Assembly: GCF_021155775.2 (NCBI RefSeq)
Contig: NC_060235.2
Coordinates: 2,531,501-2,595,500, forward strand
Origin: Neodiprion pinetum
Lineage: Eukaryota; Arthropoda; Insecta; Hymenoptera; Diprionidae
Reading direction: 5' to 3'
Length of the DNA: 64,000 nt
The translations under genes were made by a program, and so were the position numbers. Shown here piece by piece: positions 37,451 through 51,834 of the stretch. Position 1 is the first letter of the stretch. Every line of letters starts with the position of its first letter. The notes under the pieces are model-generated. The model had not been told where the DNA came from and ran no database searches. It worked only from the letters and a program-made list of their open reading frames with translations.

Positions 37451-39249
37451 ATGAATGAAACAATTATGGTCTCTGCCGGTCTGCGCAATTTGTGAATTTT
37501 TACTACTTCCCAGTAAAAAGAAGGTGTCTATTACTACGCACTGCACACATCAATCAACAGGTGCACTAACAACTTTTAATATATTATCTGTCAGTAAGCG
37601 CTAATCCTATTAGCCGGAAAATTGGAGTGAATACATCGTATCGGTATACATAAGGCATACCTATAATGTATACCTATGTGTTTCGCCGACGCCTGTGTCA
37701 GGATTCTTAGGCTACTCGGTACTCTGTCACGCGTGTTTGGTTGCCTTACAAAAGTGCGTTAGGTGGATTAAGGCTATTCCAACTAAACGAAACCTACAGT
37801 TACAAAATCATGATATTTCGTCAACGAAATTTAGCAACCGATTGCGCATAGTCTAAAGTCGCTCCAACGAACAGGTCAAAAGATGCAGCTAAATCATGGA
37901 AACTTTTTTTTATATTTCCTCAGTTGCTAGTCCTACGATGTCCTAGATTTTTTTTTTATTTCCCGAGGGTCCAAAGCGAAAATATTGTGCACCCGAACCC
38001 TGTTACCTCCACAAAAAAAATCAAGTCTAACCCATTTTAATTTACAGTACTTAAATAGAGATTTCACAGTTTCCGAGATCTGAGTACATAGGAAAAAGTA
38101 GCTACGGATTCTAGCTCTCCAAAAATTACAAGTAAATACGCTGTTTCTTTTCCTTTTTTTTATCCACCATTTACACTTTATTGTACAATTATATAAAAAA
38201 AAACCGTCTATAGCTATTGTACACGTATATCGAATTAAATTATTAAACATTCATAGGGAGGATTGCATTGACATTCATTTTTATACATAATAAACTTTCT
38301 CACCTCGTTATCACAATAAAATCATTTAGCACAAAAAAGTCGTGTTGGATATTGAACGAGCGAGCCTGAATTCAACTGGTTGATACGTATATTGTGGATA
38401 CCAGTTGAAAATTCAATTAAAAGCATGATTATGCGAATTTTTCTGCCTTGTATATTTTCAAAATTCGTTGTATGAGTCAAGCGTGAGCGGAATTTTCTTT
38501 GTTCACTGTTTCACGAGTTACGCGCTTGCTCAAAAACACTGTGTTATAATAAATACATTCCATATCAAATTCAATTTGCAGTAATAATAAATTCACCAAA
38601 TTTTCGCAGTACATCATTACAATCAGTAGGAAGCTCTGCAATTAAATCTAATTCACTAATCGAAAATATCATTTTTAGTGCTTATAAAACTGACGTTTAC
38701 AGAACAATGTACCAATTTCGATTTTTGACGTCAATTTGAATTCTGTTACTAGTACGTGGAGCTTCCATTCTGTTGCAAAGCTTACACTTCAATATAACAA
38801 CTATCGCTAAAACATCAGCTGCAGATACTAAATATAAAATTTTATGATCCTATTAATAATTATTTTACACCAGATAGTGCAGACATAATTTTCTGCACAT
38901 CACTCAAGCAAACGTTTGTTTCCTTAAGATTAATAATAATTCGTACAAAAACAATATAATTTGTTCGCCTTGTTCTTTTTCTATTTTTGTCTTCTTCTCG
39001 ATAAAAGTACATTTTTGATTACGAAAAAATTGTTCTTACAATTCGAAAAGTAGCCAATCTGTTAGATTGACTGATTTGGTAAAATTGCTGTTAATTTTAT
39101 TGTGATTTCTTAAAATGAAGACCTTAAATACAATTAATCTTTACACTAACCATAACAGTAATGTTTCCCTGAACAGAATTGCGTGCGGCCTTCGTTTTAT
39201 TCAATAAATTGTACTATATACTATCTCTTTGTTCACAGAAAATCTGCAA

Positions 39250-39912
39250 TTACGCAGTGCACAGATTATTGATCTCCAGCAGAAAATTCTCGTGTCTGAT
39301 CAAGAAAATAAAACTAAACCTCGGTGTATTCAAATACAGACAACGATAGACGCAAATTATGCTTTGAAGACACTGTTGGACATTGCAGCTGATAATAACT
39401 GAAGCCACTATGCCAAAACCTATCGATACGGTGAATTTATGGAAGAGTGTGATTCTCGTCGTATAAAAAATTGGCAAACAGATCTCTAGTACGAGGAGCA
39501 GATTTTTGAATAGCTGCGCATATTCATTCCGAATAGAAGCGCAAAAACGCAGGTGCAGAATCAACGAAATGAAGCGTATCTTGGAACGGTAAGAAACAAA
39601 TATTCGAAATGGAAAATCTCGAACATTACAAAGACTATCCATTCACAGATGGCGGTGCAACAGAAAATGGGTTTAAATGAAAATTTGGAGTCGTCCAAAA
39701 CGCTTCTGTTTACTCGGATTAGCAAGGTCCCGAACTCGCATCAGAACCTCGTTCAAATGGTGGTATGGCAGCTTCAAAGCGATCATCAGGCCAAGATATA
39801 AAATATGCTTGTAAAACCAAGTACCAGACTCGATTATACACTTGCTGGAAAGATTTTGCAACAAAGAGCATGAAAATATTAGATAAAATATCCTGTTCTC
39901 AGATATTTGCAT
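39250..39912 (-). pseudogene. Possible decayed multi-membrane protein, minus strand
   Basis: Two adjacent minus-strand frames (39673-39912 and 39250-39642) encode hydrophobic segments such as FYKHILYLGLMIALKL, LLLVLEICLPIF and FGIVASVIISC, separated by stop codons and a frame change. The composition resembles an insect chemoreceptor (gustatory or odorant) remnant. I see no family-specific C-terminal motif, so the identity is a guess. Chance open reading in AT-rich DNA is a real alternative. Confidence 0.2.
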
Positions 39913-41465
39913 TGAAAACGCTGAGGAATCATTCGAGAAACGAGTAGAAAAAATGTACCATCACCCAGGTCAGAGAGATGAAAACTCCAAGATAGAATCA
40001 TAAAAATGTACAACGTACTCTTTATCATTGAGAATGCAGAAGATGCTCATTTAGAGATAAGCACGTGATTTGATTGACTCAATAAAATATTATTAATAAT
40101 TCTGGAAATTAGTCATTTGTATTTTCACTTCCACGACCGTATCTTCTAATTTTTGATAGATTCTAAGTAATTTTTCTTTCCAGTGTCTTCTTCAGATATA
40201 TCTGCAATTTCGTTCCGTTCTGTAGTTTTTCAAATGATACTTTCAACTATATTGAAAATACTCAAAGTGATGATAAAAAATGGGTATTAACATGAAAGTG
40301 TCCGATGACTAACGCCTATAAAACACACTGTAAGAATACAAAGTAATTTATATAATTCAGGGTGAAAGATTACGTAGCTGGTTATTACGATTACGTATAC
40401 AGGGCAAGAGTATCAAGTTTTAATGTTTGAATGCCGACCACCCCCTATGCTTAACAATGCACGCACAAATTCAATGATTTTGAACCAATTTGCGTTCACT
40501 CGCAATTTTCAATGGAAACGGTTTTTAATATAAATTGTGACTGCAAAATGTTTTTTTTTTTTTTTTGTTGACAGAATCGAACACAACACCGAATTTGATT
40601 CTACTTGCGTAATTTATGTAACTTACACATTCAATACAAGTTTACTATTTCTTATTCAACATAACGCCAAGAGATATTTTTTAATTAAAATGAAGAACGT
40701 TACAACGATTCATCTATAGATGTGCACATTGTGCATATGAATCTCAAGAATTGCCATGTTAAAATGTTAAAAACATATTACTTTCAAGTAATCGAGAGTT
40801 ATGTGTATATACATTCTAAGCATGCCTGAAGTTGATTGCACATTCTGTACGAGTGTTCCCAATTTTTCAAAATATTCAAATTGAATAGTGATTTGGAGCA
40901 ATCAAATGGGCAATGTTGTTCTTATCAAGTAGGTTTTATTTTATATTTAAATAAAATCTAAAAATTATGATCCCGTGTTGGTTATTGATAATCTAATATA
41001 CTACATGTATCAGATCACTATCCAGTAATTAATTTCAGTGAATATAAATAATTGGCTAAGTTGTGGAGACTGTCCACTTTTATCACAGTCACAAAAAATT
41101 TCATCGTGCTGGCATTAGCTGTTTAGTATATTATATTTTCATTGATTCTTTCACCACTGTGAATTATAGATCACTAATCACTTTTACTTTCATTACCAGT
41201 CGCATTCATCGTAATAATTATCGAGCAATTTTGCAATGTTAAATCACGAACATGGATAGTTCAATATTATATATTTGAATTGTTCGGTTCACGAATAATT
41301 CTTGACGATAACCAAGTAGCTCATAATAGAGTATCTTCTTGAATTGTCGGCAACTTGTTGAAGCAATATGATTGTATTTGAAAATTCTCTTCAGACTTAC
41401 CGATGAGAATCTTAAAAAACAGAAGGTACATCAGGAAGTACCCCCTGATATTTACTTTTTCTTAC

Positions 41466-44400
41466 TCAAGAGTTAATGGGCTGACTGAATTGAGCAGCTA
41501 GGCGACGTTTCCCGGATATCACTGGAATAAAATGAATGCTATTTCCACAAAGTCGATATTTATCAGTTGATACAGAAAGTTTCAAACTTACGTTGTTGTT
41601 TTGCGGGAGTAATCCGACCTTTTCCTAAAGCTTCAGAGCTGTCAGTTTCACTCGTTTGAGATTTACCAGGCTGGTCTTCAAGACTATTGCCATCAGTTCG
41701 GAAATCGTTATTTCTCCTCAATTCGATAACTTCAACAAGAGCACTCTTCTTAGGAGTCAAAGAAAGTGACGGAAATGGTAACTCCGAAGGATGAGGTGCA
41801 ATGACCGGGCTGCGAGAAGAATAGTACGGCGATGTACGAGGGTTCAACGGATTAGCTGCAGCCGGCAGAAGATTCTTTGCCGGAGATAGCAGATTAGAAG
41901 CACTCTCATCAGAGGTCATTTGATCCCAGTGAGGCAAGGTGAGAGCCGGAACCTAGAATCCAAGTTTGCAAAACATGTGTGAAAATATAGTCAAGATAAA
42001 AATACGATCGCATGATGGAGCAAACTTACAACAACAATTGCAGACTGATCGCGTTGAGAGTACTTGTAATTTGGAGGGCTTGCCCACACGGCAGAGTTCC
42101 AAAATCTTTGCTTATTGTCATTCTCACCCTGTAATGTTGGAGGTAGGCTTTGAAAATTGCAATAAAAGTGGATTTCAAAGAATATAGGATCTTTGAAGGT
42201 TTAAATTTTAATTGATATAGAAATAAATTGCTAACCGAATTTACATCGTTAGGAGAATCAGGCTTAGGTGGAGGTGGAAGCTCTTGATTTCCTGGTGAGG
42301 TGCGAATTAGACTTTGAAGAAATTTATCATCTTTCCTCTCAATGGCGGACCATTTATGCGATTGCTCTGCTTCTGATTCAGGCACCGCTGACCACTGTGT
42401 ATCGTTTTTTTGAGACCACTGACTAAGTTCCTTGTGAGACCAATCATGATGAATATTCACAGATGTCGGTGGCCATTTACTGAGCTCCTCTAAATTAAGC
42501 GAAGCATTCGATAGGTCCAAACGTCCAGATGTATCACTGTCAAAGGAATCATTGCTGGACTCTGTATTCTTATTCGGTGATGTGACCGAATATGTTGAAG
42601 GTAACGGGAAGCCAACAGCTGTTTAACAAAATCGGAAATGGATTTTATTGTTATATTTAGGTACACATGCAACTAAGCACTATGACATAACAGTTTACAA
42701 GAAAAAAAAAAGGCTGAAATCTATTGGAAGAACTTTGATTGTATACTCACTGGCAAGTTTCTTATTCAGATATAAAGTTTTCCTTCGGTGTTTTGGTTCT
42801 TTGAGGATTACAGTACATTTGAGAGCTTGTAAAAGTGCAGTGAGTGTTGAAAATCCAAATTGGGCAACTTGACATGCCGAACCTATGACACTAAGATATG
42901 CGTTCTCAAATTGAGACAAGGGAAGTACACCACCATAGTTCATTAAAACTTTGTATAGATTGCACGCAAATGACTGTAGCGGAGTTAATTCTATCATTTG
43001 CTTGCCATTAACACTTGAGAACTGAAATTCAGAATATATAAAGAATTAAATAAAGGTAAAAAAGGGCTTGTTCGTCAATAGAATTGAATTTCTGAATTTC
43101 GTAAATAATAATTATTACCTCAACGACGTCGGAAAGATCCCTTTGGAGCCCGCCTAAGTCACAGGCTGATGCATAATACCGAATGAAATGAGACTGAAAC
43201 TCTGGGACTGAGAGACAGCGTTGTGGCTGATCCATGAGTACTCTACGACACTGTAGAGCCAAAACTTGCAACCTCGATTTATCCACTGACGTGACAACCG
43301 GACCTGTCGCTGTTTGTGATATCTATGAGAAAAAACCTGTGTCTTTACCATTTGAAACAGATATGGATAAGGTTTGTCAATAACGTCGTTTGGTTTGAAA
43401 TTAGTTAAAACAAACCTTGACAGTTTCAAAAAGTTTTCCCATCAGTTGCAATATTGAAGAACAGTTGAATATGTCTGGGCATAAGGCGTAACCAAACTGA
43501 TGCAAAAATGCTTGACCAATTTCTGCCACTGGCAGAACTCCTTTCGCCCTGCTAACTAACTTGGCTACTTGTTCGCCAAGTACTCGGAGCCCTTCTTTTT
43601 CAGTAAGCGAAATACATCGCTCACCTCCACTTGTTTCCTCTATTTTTACAATATGCGGTATGGCTTCAAAGAGTTCAATCAATTTTGTGAAACCGTAATC
43701 TGACACACGACACTGATGACCGAAATGGTGATGGTAAGATGGGACAAATTTGTTGAACAACATTCTACACTGTGGAGCGTGACCCAAAAGCTTAACTACC
43801 TGTAAAATAAAATAACCAAATAATCAATTTAGGGGATTACACTGAATTGTTGCCTCAAATCCGTAAATAATCGGTATGTATTAACATTTCTACAGCTCCT
43901 CAAAGGGCATCTAATTTTATTGCCATTTCTCTTTGTGCTAGTAGATGGATCGTAAAACTTAGCCAAAAGTCAGGCTAACTTTCAAATTTTACAAGAAATG
44001 AACTTTCAAATTGAACTTGAAAGTGCATAAGAATTCAGTTTACCGAACTTACTTCGAGAGCAAACTGTTTCGTTCGTTCTATCTCCTCAGCAGTTTGTTC
44101 TCTCTTTGGTATGGCAATCATTTTATCATTATTATCGTGGTTCGTTACAACGACTGTATTTTCAGAAACCTCACCGAGAATATCCTCAATCGCACAAACG
44201 CCATAATCTACGACATCCCACGGTTTGGCTGTAATAAAAATATGGTATAAATTTAATTAAATTCTAATTTGAACAATCGAATTATCATATACCTTATAAC
44301 CAAGCAACATACCTATTACTCTGGAGTAAACAGATGGAAATTCAGAAAGAGAGACCTGTTTACTAGCTTGGGCTTTCAAAACTCTGAGCAAATCCGAGGT

Positions 44401-47400
44401 AAACCTACGAACCTGGGCCCGATGTGACAGTGTGACGACTCGTTTGTTTCCATCACCCATCACCTGATATAATGGTATCAATTTTAATGCATCAACGACA
44501 AATTCCACACACAGAGGGCTGCGAATTCATTAGGAGAGAAATAGAAAAATTTATTTCACCTGTACAGTGTGTGTAAGAGCTTCTAAGAGATCTATCAATT
44601 TAGTAAAACCGTAATCAGCAACCCTACACTGTCTTCCAAAGTGATGGTGATAAGCTGGTATAAAACGATTGAACGGCAATTGACAATGAGGTGCAGTTTT
44701 CAGCAGATCAACCAATTCTCGACTGAACAATGCTAGTTGATTCACCAGTGGGGGACTTACGCATTTATTATCTGTTAAGTACAAAAATATTGTGATTGAA
44801 TGTTGTTCTAAGATTTCAATTTAGACTTAAAATCATCAAAAAACGTCTACCTTACCTTCATGACTATCATCATTGTCATTGGTTCCAGCCCATATAAGAA
44901 ACTTGACTCCTCCTGGACCTTGTTTCAGCTCTATGGAACTTAGACAGGCAACCAAGTGCTCCAAAGGAACTCCGTTTTCATCTACTTCAAGTTTTTCTGT
45001 AAACTCAGCCTCGTAGCACGTTGGCAGACTGAATAAGAGGAATAGTAATTAATCAGAACTTATCACGGTGTAAATGAGCATGATAAAGATAAATCGAGAG
45101 CAAAGTTCGATCAATATTTTCAAAGAAAAATTATTTTTCTCACCTAAGTAGCGGGAGACTCCCATTGTGCGTTTTTAATAATTGTTGTAGGCGGTCAGTG
45201 AGTAATTTCAGTGAAATTTTAACATTTGGCAATGAAAGCATCTCTTGTTCCGCCCATCCTCTGTCTGACCAAGGCTTCTGTGTATGCATAGTACAATACG
45301 GCATCTCCAGCTGTACGCCCTCCTAGAAAAGAAACAAAGGATACTTAGAAATTGAAATGATAGAGAAAAAAACAATACATGATTTATTACGCAAGTCAGA
45401 TAAATTTTCACGCTTCCCCGAAATGATCAATGATACTTAAGACCGGTGAGAACAAAGGCTCTATCACCATCGAAAGTAACTCAGATTCGGCCTCATGTCT
45501 GTCATCATGTGCAACATGGTAGAATATAATATTAGTAGTGAAAACAGTATCGATTAAGTTGGGCTTACTGGTGTGGAGTTGCCGAAACATGGAGATGGTG
45601 TATTTCGATGATCTGGATTGAGGGAGACCATCCTTCCTCCAGAGTCCTCAGTGACAATGCAAACATCTTTCATTTTGTAGAGCTCGGAAACACTAATTGA
45701 GATTACAAATCGTCGTTCGTACATTTCCCGAAATTTAAATAACGGTAACTTGTGCCCAGGAACTTCTTGCAACAACATTACTATCTGGGATCGTACCAGC
45801 TGAGGATTAGGCCCACCAGTATGAGCGTATGAAATCAAAATCCGTTTAAAGCCGACCTTGCGACGATGAAGTTGAGAAATGGCATACTGCGCATCTTGTA
45901 ACGACGGAACCTTCACGCTAGCGGCAAAATTTCCATCAGATTGCATGAAGACAAACACGTGCAAAACCTAGAAGAATAAATGAAATGCTACAATAAAAGA
46001 CCAGACGAATAAAATACTTAAAGCTGTTGATTCTATGTCAACGGCAGGCATATAGCTATTTCTTACTCAAAAATCGTCGTCATGAGTGACTTACCATTAC
46101 ATGTTCCATAAAGACTGAGGCCAAAATACGTTTCATCTCTTTGGGTTCAATGTTTTGGTCCAAATTGGTTACCTGAAGTTCAATAGGTGTACAGGCTCCG
46201 TTCAAGACGCCAAAATTACGGTTGCTTATTGGATTAAAAAAATTCTGTAACACACCAATGGATATGTACAGAATGAAGAATCTGCATACATTTGAAAGTG
46301 CACAAAACTGTTATACACAACATAATTAGCACAAACCTCAACTTCTTCACTTTCCGGATCATTTTGATGATAAGGCGACAATCGCGACTGCTCATGTTGG
46401 CACGAAGACATCAGATGCCCGTCGTAGGGTGATGGAGTTCTACTACTTCGTGGCGGCATTACCTGTTCGTTTAAAGAGTGTTAAGACACGTGGTTGAAAA
46501 TTATTCAAGAAGATGCGTAAAATAAAAATAGGCAATAATCACTTGTCCGTTCCAGTGAGCATGGTCTCGCGTATATGCCGAAGTCATTGGGGAAGGACTG
46601 CGCCGCTTTATGGAGTTGGATTGCAAGTATCCTATAATGGAAAAATTTATGAAGCAAATGAACAATTGTATGAAAATGAGTTACTTGCAATACAAATCAC
46701 TAAGTGAAAGAAAACTGGAGACTATTTTGGGCTTTGTTGATCAAAAAACGTAATTACCATTTCCATTGTAGCTCGGATTGGGAAGATGAAATTGTTGTCG
46801 CGCCGGTTTCCAGTCGGGTGGATGTACATAGCTATGAGTTCCTCTTATGCGCCTATACCCTTCTGGTGTACGAACTGAATCGTTATTGGATAATGTGCTT
46901 GTATCTCGAGCCTGCGAGATTGAAGCACGCTTACCAAGAACCTTCACATCTTCGTTCTAAAATTTGCATTATCATATTTTGAATACATCACAATTTTTTT
47001 TGAGAAGAATTGAGTTCGATTTCAAATATATTGTATAGGTGTTGATTACGAGAACATAAGCATAGGATATGAGGTGGCTAGTACTTTAAACCGTCACGTA
47101 GATATTCAGACAGTTGATCACAGAATTATTAAGAATATAACACTGATCAAACAAGTCTGTTCATTTTTTTTACAGTAGGTGCTGTACGAAATTGAATCAT
47201 TCAATTATATGAGTTTACCTTGTATTGACCTTCCCAGTAAAATCCGTGCCGTTGTGTGTTGCCAACCTGTTGCCATACAAACGGAGAATGGGAACGCGGC
47301 AATTCGTTAAGAGATCGGTTGAAACTAGCTTCGCTACTGCTTTGAACATTTTTACGAAAGACAGGCGTCTGCTGGATCAATCTGAAATCGCACCAAAGAA

Positions 47401-50400
47401 ATCGAAAATGAAATCAGCAAGGTCGTGTTGAATCAAAACTTGATACGAATTACAAATACTTCAAATCAGATAAGATCAAAGCTTCTAATATTCATAACCC
47501 GAATCAGCAGAGATTATTACAATCAATCTGCGACTCAAAGGTTCAATCTCGGAGTATCATCATGTTTGTGATTACAATGTCATTTATAGGAAAAATGAGA
47601 GTCGAATCTTTCGAATTATTTCTAAATCTTTTGACTTACCCAGGTGGTACATTAACTGATGAACTGTGGATTGTACCCCATGTTGAATATGCTCCGATTA
47701 TAGGTGATGACGAATGATAGTGCGGGGTGACAGGAAGACTGCGTGCGCCTCCTAGCGTGCTCCCTGCAGTATACATTTTTCCTGGTGTTCCGATCACCGA
47801 TTCAGATTCAGTTGCTGTACAATCTTGGCTTGTGTTGCTACCTGAAATTATTGATTTTCTTAGGTCATTAACTTCGCAAAGGTGCAAAAAAAACATCAAA
47901 GTATACATAAATGAACACTTTTGTCAAATATCCAATAAAAAAAAAATATTCCTTGAAGGTGATCTGCCAAGAAAAAGAACACTAAGATTTATCGCAAATT
48001 CGTTCAAAATAATATCATCAGACCAAGTAAGAAAAAAAATCTTGAACGTGTTTATCGTAAGATTTGAAAATAACGAGTACACATTTATGAATTTATAATA
48101 TGAAAATCTTACAAAAATAGTTTGGATAAATGTTGAATTTAAATATATTATAGAATAACATCATCTACCTTGTGTTTTACTTGTATGTTCGTCTCGTTCT
48201 TCAGAGAATCTGACAAGAATCTTTGAGCCAAATACGTCTTCACCATGCATACGTTTCTGAGCCCTATTTTGAGAAGGAAAAAAAAAAAACGAGAATAAGA
48301 AATGAGCGTTACTTCTGAAAGTCAGCCTGCTGAAAGCCAGATAAGAGAACTCAAGTGTCCTTTAGATGGAGTAAAGGCCGAGTTTAACAACAATCTATAA
48401 TTTAAAAATAAACAATTTTTGGAATAATAGCTGAATACTGAATGTTAAATGCTGATATGAGAAATCCACAACAGTTCGATTTTAAAATACAATAGTACCG
48501 TATCACCTGACCTTTATTATGTTTTGAGTTTATTTCCAGCCATAACGACTTACCATAGTTGTGTACAAGTAATAAGCAGCTACCCAGTCATGGGGTCACA
48601 CAAAGAGACAAGCTTACAAACAAATATTCAATAAATAAAAATCTATGAACGATAATAAATAAAATATCTCCTACTCAAACTAATAATTAACACATATTAC
48701 ATTACAAATACATTATTACATGTAAGGTTAAATTTTTGAAATTGTTTTACTTGTGAACTGTAATCTAACAAGGTGAATGGTACATTGCTGGCTGCCAACA
48801 GATTTTGCTGATATATATACCCTTCCCCTTTTCTCCTCCTACTCCAATTTTCCACGTGTATATGGCGCTACATGACGAGCAATATCAAAACTATTGAATT
48901 TCAAGCTTTAAAGGTGGTACGAAATATTATATGGCTCAAATTTGGCAATCTAGAATTTCACTGCAAAATATAACCCCATCATTGTCTTTAATTTAATCAG
49001 TACTTTTAATTGAATTGAATATGTTCATAGTATCGCTCGAGTATATTTTGACGATAATATTGGCAACGAAACAAATTCAATGAATACAAGTGGGAAAAAA
49101 AAAAAAAACAGAAAAAGAAACGAGACAAACAGCTAATAACGATGTGTTACCTGATAGATGAATCAGCTGAAGTAAATCGCACGGTGGCCGTGTTGGATTG
49201 AATTGCTACAACCTTGCCACCACAGTTATCGGAAAGTTGCTTCAAGCGTCGCCTGATAGCTACGATGTCCTTTTCTTTAGGTAGATTATTGACTAGAAGA
49301 TCGTAGGTCTCGGGGAGCTGAAAAGTTCACTGGTTTACAAGACAAGCTCAAAGAGCTAGGGACATGCATACCACATTATGAATATCACTGTACATTTAGA
49401 ACATAGAAAAACATTGCCACGTATAAAATGAATGAATAGCTCTGAGCATTAAGAAAAGACAACAGAGAACTATTACAAACAGACAAATACAAGAATGAAA
49501 GCAAAAAACATAGTAATCAAAGACAAATGTGGACATTTAACAAAAACCGAATAAAAGTATAGAAATATAATTTCTTGTACAAGTTTATTATATTTTTTAA
49601 AGAAACAAAAATACAAACAAAAAATCTAAAATTAATAATTCAGAAGCAATGTTGCAAGAGAGATAATCAGGCATAGAGTGAGATGCAAGTGGCAAGCCGT
49701 TGTCAGTGTTGATAGCTTTATTACCTTCGACACGGTTCGGGATGGCAAGGGTTCCATAAGTTCAATAAAATTGTAATGTTCATTAGCACACAATATTAAA
49801 GCCTCAGATGTATTCTCCTTGTGCAAGAGTATAACATGTATTTTTTTTCTATGCCTCAAGTCGCTAAGGTCAACAGCAAAATTAATGTCCCCAGATATGA
49901 GAATTATTGCTGCCGGACTACCATGAATGTCAGCAAATCTCCTAATGGACTGGCGAAGTTTTTCATCCGCAGCATTCTTGCATGTCGATGCGACGTGAAT
50001 TAAATTCACCTGTAATAAAATGGGAGGAAAAAATATTAATAAGATAAGATAACAAGATGAGCCAAGAGATTTTTTACCTGAGCATCATTGAGTTCTTGCA
50101 CAACCTGATTATTCTCCTTCTTAACGTCACACACTACTATGAATTCTGCCTCCCTGTAACCACTGAAAAATGAGTCCCTGATCACCTGCGTAACTGCAAC
50201 GGCGGATCTGCCTTTGGGAACCTAAGGTGAAGCAGAAAATAGGTAATTTGTTGTTTGAAATGTTTTCTGTAAGTGTTCAGACTACTCTGTTGTTTAAAAG
50301 AAAAAGTCTGATGCACAAACCTGGCAATTCTCGATGTCCCAGAACACGCCGATCGGTGGTAAGTATCTCGGTAGAGTCTGCGGGTTGACTGGACTACCAT

Positions 50401-50659
50401 GGTGCAGATAAGAGTATTCGAATCCATAGTGCTTAGATGAAGGCGGAGTTGCGGAACCTCCTTGTTCCGATAGCGTGTCTGTATCGTTGTCAGAATTTGT
50501 CCCAGACAAGGAATGTGTCTTATGAACAGAGCTGATATTTGGCGGTGGCGGAAACTTGAATTGTGATAGCGACCTTATCAGCTGTTCATTCAGTCCTTCT
50601 ATCTCATCGTCGCTACTCGCCGAGATAGCACGATGCCTGGTGAAACCACTGACTTCCAT
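41466..50659 (-). CDS. MARF1: Meiosis regulator and mRNA stability factor 1 (MARF1, limkain b1)
   Basis: Twenty-four minus-strand exons join without a frame break to 1,668 residues, close to the vertebrate length. Exon ranges (high to low): 50321-50659, 50078-50221, 49725-50009, 49151-49317, 48169-48263, 47640-47841, 47219-47381, 46758-46956, 46543-46631, 46337-46462, 46095-46244, 45569-45967, 45144-45322, 44856-45028, 44560-44771, 44313-44463, 44053-44228, 43416-43799, 43119-43322, 42751-43021, 42236-42618, 42030-42128, 41592-41952, 41466-41521. MARF1 is an RNA-binding ribonuclease. Domains: NYN nuclease (GVFWDIENCQ, ISGDINFAVDL, about 104-240), RRM1 (about 257-343), RRM2 (about 620-705) and eight LOTUS/OST-HTH repeats (about 710-1460). 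The tail ends ISGKRRLAAQF. A 5' UTR acceptor lies at 50703, and the ATG at 50659 is the first in the exon. LOTUS 3 and 5 are near-duplicates. Confidence 0.93.
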
Positions 50660-51834
50660 TTGAAATTCCAAATTTACTTCACATATCAGTTCGATTACTG
50701 GGCTGAAAAGAGAAATAAAGAATAAACGAAGATTGTAACACAGAGTAGGTGAAGCTGGTTCAAGAAAATGATCAACATTTTGACCAAGACGGTTGGGTAC
50801 AAAATGCAACAGGGGTAAGAAATACAAATTTTAACAGATGCAAGGAGCTGTGGACTTCGGACAGAGAACAAAAAGCCAACTTTTAGAGACATTGTTTTGT
50901 GCCATCTCAAAGTTTATGATGAAGTAGGGATAAAATAGGAACTGACTATTTAGCTGCAGCAAACAGGTGTTACGGAATACATTGCGCGCAACTATCGTTT
51001 ATACGAAATAACTCACAATGCGAAATATTGATTACGATGTTTAATCGTCGACTAGATTACAAACTGCGATTGGAGCGAAATGGGATTCAAAATAACTGGT
51101 TGAGGTTATAATTTTTGTGGTAAAAAAAATGGTCGAGAACAAGAGAAATGTCTCCGGCGTATAAGATCGTGGCGCAGTATTAGTTAAAGATGTTAGCTAG
51201 TGATTTGTAACCATTCGTTATTACCTGAATGTCAGCCCATAGCAGAATAATCAAGATTTTAAAAACATTCCGATCGCAAGATGCCGAACAAGTTTGTCGC
51301 TTTCTACATTGCAAAAAAAATTATCCACAAGTCACACTACAGGTCAACTACTACGGGAACGACGGGAATGACCGGGAATGTTTGCCTTCTCGAGACATTT
51401 TAGTAAAGGCCAGAATGACAAATGGTGAAATCCCTGACGTCCCACTGTCTAACTCTTAGGATGTGGACAAACCGGTGAGAACATGTGGGAACAGAAGCTA
51501 CTACGAGATAGTACAAGACTGGCTGCCTATGAAATTCTCTAGTCAATGACAACAGGAAGATTCGAATTTCGAGGTTATCAATAATAGAGCTGGCGAAACG
51601 TCACAGTTGAATTCAAAAGCATTCAATATTCCTATTCCTTGCAGATTTTGGCTCGACTTTGCTCATAATAATTCTATAAACTGAAATGTACAACATTTTG
51701 TACTGTAATAACAGAAATCATGAAATTTGAGGTTAAGGAATGTAGGCGGATTTAGTTGCCTATCATCAGATAACGTGTAGCAATTTCCTTAGGCAGAGTA
51801 GATTTTGTACAATGTAATTTGGGCCGTTTGCACA
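50660..51834. promoter_or_regulatory. Divergent upstream region between MARF1 and PIGQ
   Basis: About 1.2 kb separates the two start codons. It holds the MARF1 5' UTR exon edge (acceptor at 50703-50704) and must contain the 5' leaders of both genes. No additional conserved coding exon is seen and no core promoter motif can be assigned with certainty. Confidence 0.45.

Larger units (their letters stand above)
35421..41465. other. Mostly non-coding AT-rich region
   Basis: No confident gene is found between the small minus-strand gene and the 3' end of MARF1. A candidate first coding exon (37186-37231, minus) lies below a promoter-like block at about 37300-37450. A minus-strand stretch at 39250-39912 carries fragmented hydrophobic frames. 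Everything else is low-complexity AT-rich sequence with short frames only. Confidence 0.5.

Noticed and set aside
37933..38250. 105-codon minus-strand frame rich in Lys, Arg and Cys
   Set aside because: It arises in AT-rich DNA with poly-T stretches and has no motif or splice partner.
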